From the NCBI GenBank assembly GCA_046350255.1, contig JAXMAV010000008.1, positions 345,938 to 409,937 of the forward strand: a DNA stretch of 64,000 bases, written 5' to 3'. Both the position numbers and the translations under genes were made by a program. The stretch is from CALDUY01 sp046350255 (lineage in GTDB: Bacteria > Planctomycetota > Planctomycetia > Gemmatales > Gemmataceae). The notes beneath the pieces were generated by a model. The model worked only from the letters and a program-made list of their open reading frames with translations. It did no database searches and was not told the DNA's origin. Of the stretch, positions 47,626 to 56,049 are shown piece by piece (within the stretch, counting starts at the first letter, position 1; every line of letters starts with the position of its first letter).

Positions 47626-50265
47626 ATGCCGCAGCTCTGCAAGAAGTGTGCCCGGGCTAACCCTGACGAGGCCGTCTACTGCTACTTCGACGGCTTCGTC
47701 CTCGAGGGCCACGCGGGCGCGGGCGGCCCTGTCGCCGTGGGCGCCCAGCTCTTCAACAGCCCCTTCGTCTTCCCCACCGGACGCACCTGCCGGAGTTTCG
47801 ACGAGCTGGCCGTCGCCTGCCAGGAGGACTGGTCCACCGCCTGTAACCTGCTCAAGGACGGCTACTTCGAGAGCTTCCTGGGCGGCCTCGGCCGTGTCGA
47901 TCTCGCCCTCAGCGCCAAGGAGGCCGCCCGCTTCCCTGATCCCGAACGTGGCCTCGATCAGTTCCTCGCCAACCTGCCCAGTAACGTCCTTGCCGAGCCC
48001 AAGCTCCGCGTTGATCCGGTCGAGGTCAACCTAGGCCTGATCGAATCTGACCAGGATCGCACCTTCGATCTGGAACTCGACAACCAGGGGATGCGGCTGG
48101 TCTACGGCACTGTTTCCTCCAGCGATGCCTGGTTGACCCTGGGCGAGGCGCCCGGTTCCAGCGAGAAGCACTTCCACTTCACCGACGAGTGCCGCATCCC
48201 CGTGCATGTGCGCGTCGAGCGCGTGCGCGCGGGCAACAAGCCGGTCGAGGCCAAGCTGCTCATCCAGTCGAACGCCGGCACGCTGACAGTCAAGGTCCGC
48301 GCCGAGAAGCGCGTCAAGGCCTTCCCCAGCGGCGCTCTGCAGGGCGTGAAGACGCCCCGCCAGGTCGCCGAGAAGGCGCAGGCCAACCCGCGCGAGATCG
48401 CCTCGCTGTTCGAGTCCGGCGAGGTCGAACGCTGGTATCGCGCCAACGGCTGGGTCTACCCAGTGAAGATCCCGGCCGCCTCGGGTATCGCGGCCATTCA
48501 GCAGTTCTTTGAGGCGCTGGGCGTCACCAAGGCGCCCAAGGTCGAGATTAGCCAGACCGAGGTGAACCTCACTGGCGATCCCGGCCAGACGCTGGCGCTC
48601 ACCCTCGAGGTTTCTACCCAGGAGAAGCGCCCCGTCTTTGCTCACGCCACCAGCAACGTTCCCTGGATCGAGGTCAGCAAGCCGCGCCTTAACGGGCGGA
48701 CCGTGGTGCTGGCCATGTCCATCCCCGCGGTGCCCAACCAGCCTGGACGAACGCTGGCCGGCGAGATTGACGTGGTGTCCAACGGTAACGCCCGCTGGCG
48801 CGTCCCGGTGACGCTCAACGTCACGGGCGAACCACTGCCCGACGATGATGGAGCGATGGATTTCATGGGTGGCGGCGACGAGGTGGCCACCGACGGCGCC
48901 TTCGACTTCAGCGCGCGGGCGCCAGTGGCTCCTCCCCCCATCGAGGCCCCGCCCCCGCCTCCGCCGATCGAGAAGCCGCGGCCTCCCAAATCACGCGAGA
49001 AGCCAGCGCCCGCGCGCCGGGGCGAGCGCTCTGCCGCGCCGGTGTGGCTCCACGTGGCCCCTGCGCTACTGCTGGCTCTGTCCGTCCTGGGGGTGGTGGC
49101 CTTCGACCTGTTCGGCCCCCGAACCAGTGCCGACGGCGTTGGCCCCGCGCGCGTCAAGGTGGCTGGCCCCAATTACGACCCCTCCCGCCTGCTCGACACC
49201 CGGGCTCGGGTCGGCGTCCAGTTCAACGCCCAGCAGCGCGTGGGCGTCGTCATGCTCGATGCCCAGGATCCCGGCAACCCCGACAAGTGGAAGCGTCTGA
49301 CCGCTCGCGAGGATGGCTCGTCGAACAACACCGTCATCAAGATCGGCGGCAGCGAGTATCTCTTCGGGATGGATACCCCGTCCAACCGCTTTGTCCGCCG
49401 GAATCAGCCGCTGCCCGAACCGTTCATCGGCTGGTCGTCGGTTATGGAGTTCCGCAGCGAGCAGATTCGCGTCACCCAGTATGTGCAGGTCGTCCCCGGG
49501 CAGGACAACGTCCTCGACACCGTCCTGCTCTACTACATCGTCACCAACTATGGCACGGTGCCTCAGAAGGTCGGCGTGCGCGTCCTGCTCGACACCTTCA
49601 TCGGTAAGAACGACGGCGTGCCGTTCACCGCGCCGGGCGAGAAGGGCTTCGTCACGAAGAAGGCCGAGTACGCCGCTCCCAACGTGCCCGACTACCTCGA
49701 AGTGGTGGAGAACCCCGAGGACAGCAAGGATGCCGGCACCATCGCCCGCATCGGTCTGCGCGGCATCGCCTGGGGCGACATCGAACTGGTCGAGCCCGAG
49801 AAGGTGCGCATCTGTCATTTCCCCGGCCCCAACATGAAGTGGGACTGGGAACCCGAGGACATGGGCGACGATTCCTGTGTCGCCGTCTACTGGCCCGAGC
49901 AGGAACTGGGGCCGAAGAAGACCATGCACGTCGCCCTGACCTACGGCCTGGGCAAGCTGGACATCAGCGAGCAGCTGGCCATGAGTGCGCCGACCAGCGT
50001 GACGCCCGGGCGCGAGTTCGTCGTCACCGCCTATGTCTACAACGCGGTGAAGGGACAGACCGTGACGCTGGAACTGCCCCCCGGCGTGGAACTGGCCGGC
50101 GGCGCCACCGCCGAGCAAACCATCGCCGAGGACGCCAAGCGTACCCAGGTCTTCTGGCGTGTTCGCGCCACCAGTGAGGGAGCGAAGAAGATCGAGGTGG
50201 TCTCGGGTCGCTCCCGCGCCAAGCCGGTTACCGTCGTGGTTCAGAAACGCAGTATCTTCGGGTAA
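47626..50265 (+). CDS. Zinc-ribbon / beta-sandwich membrane protein (CYFDG family, copy 2)
   Basis: 879 residues. The N-terminal half repeats copy 1: LCKKCARANPDEAVYCYFDG, FVFPTGRTCRSFDELAVAC, FLGGLGRVDLAL, Ig-like sandwich, LFESGEVERWYRANGWVYP, IQQFFEALGVTKAP, second Ig-like sandwich. A Pro-rich linker (about 435-475) is followed by one membrane helix (VWLHVAPALLLALSVLGVVAFDLF). The remaining 370 residues probably lie on the other side of the membrane and form beta-sandwich domains (GVQFNAQQRVGVVMLDAQDPG, VTQYVQVVPGQDNVLDTVLLYYIV). Copy 1 instead ends in four membrane helices. This one therefore looks like a transmembrane sensor or adhesin-like scaffold. Next gene follows in seven bases. Confidence 0.8.
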   Translation: MPQLCKKCARANPDEAVYCYFDGFVLEGHAGAGGPVAVGAQLFNSPFVFPTGRTCRSFDELAVACQEDWSTACNLLKDGYFESFLGGLGRVDLALSAKEAARFPDPERGLDQFLANLPSNVLAEPKLRVDPVEVNLGLIESDQDRTFDLELDNQGMRLVYGTVSSSDAWLTLGEAPGSSEKHFHFTDECRIPVHVRVERVRAGNKPVEAKLLIQSNAGTLTVKVRAEKRVKAFPSGALQGVKTPRQVAEKAQANPREIASLFESGEVERWYRANGWVYPVKIPAASGIAAIQQFFEALGVTKAPKVEISQTEVNLTGDPGQTLALTLEVSTQEKRPVFAHATSNVPWIEVSKPRLNGRTVVLAMSIPAVPNQPGRTLAGEIDVVSNGNARWRVPVTLNVTGEPLPDDDGAMDFMGGGDEVATDGAFDFSARAPVAPPPIEAPPPPPPIEKPRPPKSREKPAPARRGERSAAPVWLHVAPALLLALSVLGVVAFDLFGPRTSADGVGPARVKVAGPNYDPSRLLDTRARVGVQFNAQQRVGVVMLDAQDPGNPDKWKRLTAREDGSSNNTVIKIGGSEYLFGMDTPSNRFVRRNQPLPEPFIGWSSVMEFRSEQIRVTQYVQVVPGQDNVLDTVLLYYIVTNYGTVPQKVGVRVLLDTFIGKNDGVPFTAPGEKGFVTKKAEYAAPNVPDYLEVVENPEDSKDAGTIARIGLRGIAWGDIELVEPEKVRICHFPGPNMKWDWEPEDMGDDSCVAVYWPEQELGPKKTMHVALTYGLGKLDISEQLAMSAPTSVTPGREFVVTAYVYNAVKGQTVTLELPPGVELAGGATAEQTIAEDAKRTQVFWRVRATSEGAKKIEVVSGRSRAKPVTVVVQKRSIFG

Positions 50266-50272
50266 GTGCCCC

Positions 50273-51163
50273 ATGTCGTTCCGGCTGTTCATCTATTACT
50301 GTGCGTTGTGCGGAGGCTGGGCCGCCTTCCTCGTCTGGCTGCTGGTCCAGGCCACGGGGTTGTCGCAGATGTCGTCGATCTATCTCCGCGCCTTCGTTAT
50401 CGGGGGCCTCCTGGGGGGGGCCGTCGCTGCCGCCGTCGGCTTCATCGACTCGCTGCTCAGCGTGACCGGCATCCAGCGCCTGGTGCGTACCCTGGTCTGT
50501 GCCGGGCTGGGGTTCGCGGGGGGAGGCGTCGGTGGTCTCGTCGGGCAGGTGCTCAACGATCAGGTGGGCATCCCTCTCTTCGTCGGCTGGATGCTGGCCG
50601 GCGTCCTCATTGGCGCCTCCATCGGCGCCTACGACGTCCTGCAGGCTCTGTCCGCCAAACAGGGGCTTCAGGGCACCTTCCGCAAGATGACCAACGGCGT
50701 GCTGGGCGGCCTCCTGGGGGGGCTCATCGGCGGGCTGCCGTTTACCTTTCTGGCCACCAGCAGCACGCTTTCGCGCAGCGGGTTGACCATCAGTCTGGTG
50801 ATCCTCGGCGTCTGCATCGGCCTGATGATCGGGCTGGCCCAGGTGATCCTCAAGGAAGCGTGGCTGAAAGTGGAGGAGGGCTTCCGCTCGGGCCGCGAGT
50901 TGCTGCTCACCCGCGAGGAAACGACGATCGGCCGGGCCGAGACCTGCGACCTGGGCCTGTTCGGCGACAACACCATCCAGAAGGTACACGCTCGCATCGT
51001 GCAGAAGAACAACCGCTACTTCCTCAGCCAGGTCGGCGACGAGGGCGAAACGCTGCTCAACGACGAGAAGGTAGGAAGCAAGCCGGTGGCTCTGCGGGCC
51101 GGCGACGGTATCCGCATCGGCAAGTCCCTGCTGCGCTTCGGCGAGCGCCAAAAGAAGAAGTAG
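50273..51163 (+). CDS. Polytopic membrane protein with C-terminal FHA domain
   Basis: 296 residues. About six or seven Gly-rich helices (YYCALCGGWAAFLVWLLVQA, VIGGLLGGAVAAAVGFIDSLL, LVCAGLGFAGGGVGGLVGQV, VGWMLAGVLIGASIGAY, GVLGGLLGGLIGGLPFTFLA, ISLVILGVCIGLMIGLAQVIL) and an FHA domain (EETTIGRAETCDLGLFGD, VHARIVQKNNRYFLSQ, RAGDGIRIGKSLLRFGE). Same design as 42366-43322. The SxxH position reads QKVHA, so the His is kept but the Ser is not. Start at 50273 follows the previous stop by seven bases; an open extension to 50159 overlaps that gene. It is followed 11 bases later by the kinase. Confidence 0.85.
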   Translation: MSFRLFIYYCALCGGWAAFLVWLLVQATGLSQMSSIYLRAFVIGGLLGGAVAAAVGFIDSLLSVTGIQRLVRTLVCAGLGFAGGGVGGLVGQVLNDQVGIPLFVGWMLAGVLIGASIGAYDVLQALSAKQGLQGTFRKMTNGVLGGLLGGLIGGLPFTFLATSSTLSRSGLTISLVILGVCIGLMIGLAQVILKEAWLKVEEGFRSGRELLLTREETTIGRAETCDLGLFGDNTIQKVHARIVQKNNRYFLSQVGDEGETLLNDEKVGSKPVALRAGDGIRIGKSLLRFGERQKKK

Positions 51164-51174
51164 GCCGAACGAAC

Positions 51175-52635
51175 ATGCCAATGGTCATCCACTGTCCCAG
51201 TTGCAAGCAGCAGCTCCAGCTCGCCGACAATGCCGCGGGGCAAAAGTTCCGCTGCCCGCACTGTCAGAATCCCTTCGTCGCTCCTACCCCGGCTCCTGCT
51301 GCGCCTCTGCGCCCGGCCGCTCCGCCCGCCGCCGCGCAACCGCCCTCGCAGCGACCGGCCCCGGCGCCCGCCGCGGCGCCGCCGTCGCAGCCTGCCTCGG
51401 CGCGTCCGCCGTCCGCACCGCCCGCGGCCAGCAAACCCGGCAGCCCGCCGACCGTCTGTCCGGCTTGCAGCGCTCGACTGCTCGAAGGTGCTGTCAGCTG
51501 CATGGATTGCGGCTACCTGATTCAGACCGAACCCTCGGCCGACGGCGGCGAGAACGCCCCGAATCTCTGCCCCAACCCCGCCTGTGGTGTCGCCAATCCG
51601 CCGACAGAGCGCTACTGCCAGCGCTGCTCGACGCCGCTGCCCACCGCGCCGGGTACCCTGCTGCACGGCCGCTACCGCATCCGCAAGCTACTGGCGATGG
51701 GTGGCTTCGGCGCGGTCTACCTCGCCGAGGACAGCAAGACCAAGGCGGAAGTGGCGATCAAGGACATGATCTGCGCCGATCCGCAGGAGTTCGCCATCCG
51801 GTTGAACTTCTTCCGCCGCGAGGCCGAGATCCTGCGGTCGCTGTCGTCGATGCCGATTGTGCCGCGCTTCTACGATCTGATCGAGCAGGATAAGACGGCT
51901 CACCTGGTGATGGAGTTCATCCGGGGGCAGGATTTGCTCAAGTTGATGGAGGCGAACAACAACGCGCCGTTCCCGCTGGAGCAGGTGCTGGAGTGGGGCA
52001 AGGCCATCTGCGACGTGCTGACGCACATGCACACGCAGACGCCTCCCATCGTCCACCGCGACCTGAAACCCGACAACATCATGCTGCTGCCGGACCACCG
52101 GGCGATCAAGATGATCGACTTCGGGACGGCCCGCGACCTGGGCAAGACCGCCAAGGAGCAGATGAAGGCGAAAACGCGGGTCTACACCGAAGGTTACGCC
52201 CCGCCCGAGCAGATCGTGGGAAAACCCGAGCCGCGAAGTGATCTGTTCGCCCTGGCCGGGACGATGTACCACCTGGTGACGGGCAAGGCTCCCGAAGGGT
52301 TCTACACCGCGCGCGAGCTGGAAGGCAAGCTGGCCGAGAACGGCGCTATCCCGGCTGCCGACCGCTGGTTCTACGAACTCGTCCGCATCAACCTGGCCGA
52401 GGACATCCACGAACGCTACCACTCGGCCCGCGAGATCCGCGCCGATCTCGAAAAGCGCCAGGTAACGCGTGAGCACAACTGCCCCAAGTGCTCGCATCCC
52501 AACAAGGTGCGTGAACCCTACTGCATCAAGTGCGCCGACCCGCTGACCGACCCCACTCCCCCTTGCCATCACTGTGGCAAGGTCAACCGGATGGGCAGCC
52601 GCTGCTGCATCCACTGTGGCAACCGCCTGCGCTAG
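51175..52635 (+). CDS. Ser/Thr protein kinase flanked by zinc ribbons
   Basis: 486 residues. The N-terminal zinc ribbon is IHCPSCKQQLQLADNAAG ... FRCPHCQNPF (MJ0042-like), then a Pro/Ala linker, then two more ribbons (VCPACSARLLEG ... CMDCGY; LCPNPACGVANP ... YCQRCSTPL). The kinase domain (about 165-425) is intact: LLAMGGFGAVYLAED, ion-pair Lys in VAIKDM, VHRDLKPDNIML, MIDFGTARDL and YAPPEQIVGKPEPRSDLFALAGTMYHLVTG. The C-terminus ends in a double zinc ribbon (CPKCSHPN ... CIKCADPL; CHHCGKVNRMGSRCCIHCGNRL). No membrane helix. ATG 51175 begins the first ribbon. It is the only complete kinase in the locus and the likely writer for its FHA domains. Confidence 0.92.
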   Translation: MPMVIHCPSCKQQLQLADNAAGQKFRCPHCQNPFVAPTPAPAAPLRPAAPPAAAQPPSQRPAPAPAAAPPSQPASARPPSAPPAASKPGSPPTVCPACSARLLEGAVSCMDCGYLIQTEPSADGGENAPNLCPNPACGVANPPTERYCQRCSTPLPTAPGTLLHGRYRIRKLLAMGGFGAVYLAEDSKTKAEVAIKDMICADPQEFAIRLNFFRREAEILRSLSSMPIVPRFYDLIEQDKTAHLVMEFIRGQDLLKLMEANNNAPFPLEQVLEWGKAICDVLTHMHTQTPPIVHRDLKPDNIMLLPDHRAIKMIDFGTARDLGKTAKEQMKAKTRVYTEGYAPPEQIVGKPEPRSDLFALAGTMYHLVTGKAPEGFYTARELEGKLAENGAIPAADRWFYELVRINLAEDIHERYHSAREIRADLEKRQVTREHNCPKCSHPNKVREPYCIKCADPLTDPTPPCHHCGKVNRMGSRCCIHCGNRLR

Positions 52636-52690
52636 CACGCGCCATCCCCTGGGTGGGTTTCGCTCACCCCCCGTCCCTGAGTACCCAGGC

Positions 52691-54967
52691 ATGATGTCCA
52701 ACACTCCTTCCGACCCGACCATCCGCCCGGGCGGCAGCTCGCCCGGTGGGGAACCGCCTCCCGTGGCCGAGCCGGCCGGTGACCTTCCCCTGGACGACAT
52801 CCTGCCCGGCTGGGATGTGGCAGTGCCTCCCCTGGCCATCCCCGTGGAGGTCGCCCCGGCCGATCAGGCCTCCATCCCCCTGGCCATCCCCGTCTTCCCC
52901 CAGGGAACCACGCCGCTACTGCCGGGCCCGCGCGAGGTCCCGCTGGCCTTGCCCGCCGCGCCGCTGGCCTTGCCCGTGACTCCCGCTGCGGAAGCTCCTG
53001 TGCCCGCCCCCGCACCGACGCCTGTGCCGGTCGAGCCTCCGCCGCGTCCCACGACGCTGACCTGTCCCGCCTGCACCTCGATTAGCCCGATTGATGCGCC
53101 TTATTGCTCCGATTGCGGCTACTACTTCTCCGAGAGCGACCGCGAAGCGATTGCCTCGGACGCCCCTCCCGCGCCTGCCGCCCCGACCGGACGTCTGAAC
53201 GACCGCTACATCCTGGGCGCCTGCTACCGCGAACGCTCCGGCGTCGAGTTCTACCACGCCCAGGATCATGCGGCCATTCCGGCCGTGCCCGTGGTCGTGA
53301 TTCGGCAGACCCTGGCGGCAACCCTGCCTTCGCCCGCCTCGTCTCCTCCTGCTGCTCCCACTCCGGACCAGGCCGACGAGATCCTGCCTACCTTCGACGA
53401 TCCCCAGATGGGGAATTTTCCGGCCACCGCGGTCATCGCTACGCTGCCAGCCTGGCCCAGCGTCGGCTGGATCCGCCGGCTCTTACTCACGCTCGAACAT
53501 CCCGGCCTGCCTGCCACCCTCGACTACTTCAGCGACGACCACTGCGAGTACCTGGTGGTCGAACAGCCGCAGGGTCGGTCGCTGTGGGATGCCTGGGAGG
53601 ATTCCGAGGGCAGCGCCCGGACACGCTTCGCCAGCCTGACCAGCCTGGCCGAGGTACTCATCCGTCTGCACCAGTGCAACACCATCCTCGAAGGGCTTCG
53701 GCCCGATCTCGTCGTCCTCGATCCAGCCGGGCAGGCACGCCTGGTCGATCTGGCGGGGCTGCTCCCCATTCCCGTGCCGCAGGATGCCCTCGTGCAGGGC
53801 GGCCTGTACACCGCACCCGAGCTACTGGCGCGCCGAGAGGCGGCCGACTCGCGCGCCGACCTCTACGCCTTCGGCTCGCTACTCTACTCGCTGATGCTCG
53901 GCCGTGAACTCAACGAGAAGACCGATTTCGACGAGAACGGCACCGCCAAGCTGTTTTCTCGCTTCCCCGACCTGCACCCGGGCTTTGCTCGGCTCATGCT
54001 CAAGACGCTGCGCAAAGAGGTCGAGGCGCGCTTCCCCACCGACGAGCTGCGCAAGGACGACGAATCGGGCTTCTCCGATCTGCTCCGCGCACTGCAGGTG
54101 CTCGGACGCACTCACGACCAGGTGCGTCTGGAGATGGCCAGCTGGACCTCGACCGGCATTGTCCGCACCGGGAACGAGGACGCCTTTGCCGTCCTGCACG
54201 CCGCCGAGTCGCGCCAGGATGACCTGGGCGAGGCCGCGCTCGTCCTGCTGTGCGATGGCATGGGCGGCTACGAAGCTGGCGAGGTGGCAGCCGCGCTGAC
54301 CATTCAATCGCTTCGCCACTCGCTTGCCCAGCTGCGACCGTTCAGCACGGCTGCGGGCGTCTCGCCGTTTGTCACCGATCCGCTCACCCAGATGTCGAAG
54401 CCCGATGGGCATCCCACCCATCCCTACGACATCAAGGAGGTCAAGGCCGCCCTCAAGGCTGCCCTGCGCGAGGCCAACCGCCTGGTCTTCCAGACGTCGC
54501 GCGCGCCCGGATCCAAACGGCGCGGCATGGGCTGCACCGCCGAGGTGGTGTACGTCGATGGGCGCAATGTCATCGTCGGTCACGTCGGTGACAGCCGAAC
54601 CTATCACCTCCACGAGGGACAGCTCATCCAGCTGACCCGCGATCAGACACTGGTCAACCGGCTGGTCGAACTGGGAACCCTCTCGGCCGAGGAAGCCGAG
54701 ACGCATCCCCGGCGCAACGAACTCCAGCAGGCCATCGGCGGTCAGCCCGACGTCGAACCTGGTCTGTACCACGGCACGCTGAGCCCCGGCGACTGGGTGC
54801 TGGTCTGCTCGGACGGTCTGACCAACCACGTCTCGGCGAAGGACCTGCAACAGATGCTGCTGTCCGAGGCCATGTCGGCAGAGATGGCTGCCCGTCGCCT
54901 GATCAACCTCACGCTGATCGAAGGGGCGACGGACAACGTCACCGTGGTGGCCATCCGGGCGACCTGA
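52691..54967 (+). CDS. Zinc-ribbon pseudokinase fused to PP2C phosphatase
   Basis: 758 residues. A Pro/Gly/Ala-rich N-terminus leads to a zinc ribbon (LTCPACTSISPIDAPYCSDCGYYF). A kinase-like fold follows (about 170-480) that lacks the catalytic machinery: the HRDLKPxN loop is replaced by LEGLRPDLVVLDP and DFG by LVDLAGLL, while the late lobe (LYTAPELLARREAADSRADLYAFGSLLYSLMLG) is recognisable. The C-terminal 280 residues are an intact PP2C: STGIVRTGNEDAF, LLCDGMGGYEAGEVA, VGHVGDSRTYHLHEG, VCSDGLTNHV and GATDNVTVVAI, with the metal-binding Asp residues. Start at 52691, with another ATG at 52694. It probably reverses the kinase at 51175, with the pseudokinase as a docking module. Last gene of the locus. 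Confidence 0.9.
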   Translation: MMSNTPSDPTIRPGGSSPGGEPPPVAEPAGDLPLDDILPGWDVAVPPLAIPVEVAPADQASIPLAIPVFPQGTTPLLPGPREVPLALPAAPLALPVTPAAEAPVPAPAPTPVPVEPPPRPTTLTCPACTSISPIDAPYCSDCGYYFSESDREAIASDAPPAPAAPTGRLNDRYILGACYRERSGVEFYHAQDHAAIPAVPVVVIRQTLAATLPSPASSPPAAPTPDQADEILPTFDDPQMGNFPATAVIATLPAWPSVGWIRRLLLTLEHPGLPATLDYFSDDHCEYLVVEQPQGRSLWDAWEDSEGSARTRFASLTSLAEVLIRLHQCNTILEGLRPDLVVLDPAGQARLVDLAGLLPIPVPQDALVQGGLYTAPELLARREAADSRADLYAFGSLLYSLMLGRELNEKTDFDENGTAKLFSRFPDLHPGFARLMLKTLRKEVEARFPTDELRKDDESGFSDLLRALQVLGRTHDQVRLEMASWTSTGIVRTGNEDAFAVLHAAESRQDDLGEAALVLLCDGMGGYEAGEVAAALTIQSLRHSLAQLRPFSTAAGVSPFVTDPLTQMSKPDGHPTHPYDIKEVKAALKAALREANRLVFQTSRAPGSKRRGMGCTAEVVYVDGRNVIVGHVGDSRTYHLHEGQLIQLTRDQTLVNRLVELGTLSAEEAETHPRRNELQQAIGGQPDVEPGLYHGTLSPGDWVLVCSDGLTNHVSAKDLQQMLLSEAMSAEMAARRLINLTLIEGATDNVTVVAIRAT

Positions 54968-54970
54968 GCG

Positions 54971-55984
54971 CTAGCCGTGCTTCTCGAGATGCCCGCCGAA
55001 GGCGAACCGCATCGCCGAGAGGATCTTGTTGGCGAAGTCGGCTTCGCCGCGCGAGCTGAACCGCTCGAACAGCGCTGCCGTCAACACGTGCGCCGGCACC
55101 GCCTCGTCAATGGCTGCCTTGACGGTCCAGCGTCCCTCGCCCGAGTCCGACACCCGGCCGCCAAACTGCTTCAACTCCGGATCGGCGAGCAGCGCCTGAG
55201 CCGTCAGGTCGAGCAGCCACGAGCTGATCACGCTGCCGCGGCGCCAGACCTCGGCGATGTCGCGCAGATTGAAGTCGTACTGGTAATGTTCCGGATCGCG
55301 CAGCGGCGTCGTCTCGGCGTCGGCCGCGTGGTCCTGCTTGCCGACGTTGGCGCTGCGCAGGATGCCCAGCCCCTCGGCGTAGGCCGCCATCACGCCGTAT
55401 TCGATGCCGTTGTGGACCATCTTGACGAAGTGCCCCGCGCCCGAGGGGCCGCAGTGCAGGTAGCCATGCTCGGCGGTGCCGCCCACCTTCTCGCGCCCGG
55501 GGGTGCGGACGGCAGTGGACATGGGGGGAGCCAGGGTCGCGAAAATCGGATCGAGATGCTGCACGATGGGTGTTTCGCCGCCGATCATCTGGCAGTAGCC
55601 GCGCTCCAGCCCCCAGACGCCGCCAGAGGTGCCGACATCGACATAGTGCAGTCCGCGGGCGCGGAGTTCCTTTGCGCGGCGGATGTCGTCGATGTAGTAA
55701 CTGTTGCCGCCGTCGATGACGATGTCGTCCTTCTCGAGCAGCGGCATCAGCTTGGCGAGCATGGAATCGACGAGAGCAGCGGGGATCATCAGCCACACGG
55801 CGCGCGGGGCGGTGAGCTTCTGGACGAACTCTTCGAGCGAGGCCGCGCCGGTGGCCCCCTCCTGCACCAGCCCAGCCACGGCCTGGGGGGACACATCGTG
55901 GACGACGCAGGCATGGCCGCCGCGTACCAGGCGGCGGACCATGTTGGCTCCCATGCGTCCCAGGCCAATCATTCCCAGCTGCAT
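54971..55984 (-). CDS. gnd: 6-phosphogluconate dehydrogenase (decarboxylating), short type
   Basis: Converts 6-phosphogluconate to ribulose-5-phosphate in the pentose phosphate pathway. About 337 residues, the length of the short (GntZ/YqeC-like) family, which commonly uses NAD. Rossmann motif MQLGMIGLGRMGANMVRRLV at the N-terminus, IDGGNSYYIDDIRRA, VGTSGGVWGLERGYCQMIGG and GHFVKMVHNGIEYGVMAAYAEG with the catalytic Lys. The start at 55984 has GAGGAG six bases upstream; 23 codons open further upstream are not homologous. Last gene of the leftward run. Confidence 0.93.
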   Translation of the reverse strand: MQLGMIGLGRMGANMVRRLVRGGHACVVHDVSPQAVAGLVQEGATGAASLEEFVQKLTAPRAVWLMIPAALVDSMLAKLMPLLEKDDIVIDGGNSYYIDDIRRAKELRARGLHYVDVGTSGGVWGLERGYCQMIGGETPIVQHLDPIFATLAPPMSTAVRTPGREKVGGTAEHGYLHCGPSGAGHFVKMVHNGIEYGVMAAYAEGLGILRSANVGKQDHAADAETTPLRDPEHYQYDFNLRDIAEVWRRGSVISSWLLDLTAQALLADPELKQFGGRVSDSGEGRWTVKAAIDEAVPAHVLTAALFERFSSRGEADFANKILSAMRFAFGGHLEKHG

Positions 55985-56049
55985 GTCGATCTCCTCAGAG
56001 TGGCGGTGGATGGAACCTCTGGGGACTATGGTATGGCGCGGAGCAACCA

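Noticed and set aside
50266..51174. N-terminal extension of the zinc-ribbon kinase
   Set aside because: This region codes for the membrane-FHA protein in another frame; the kinase start at 51175 begins a clear zinc ribbon.
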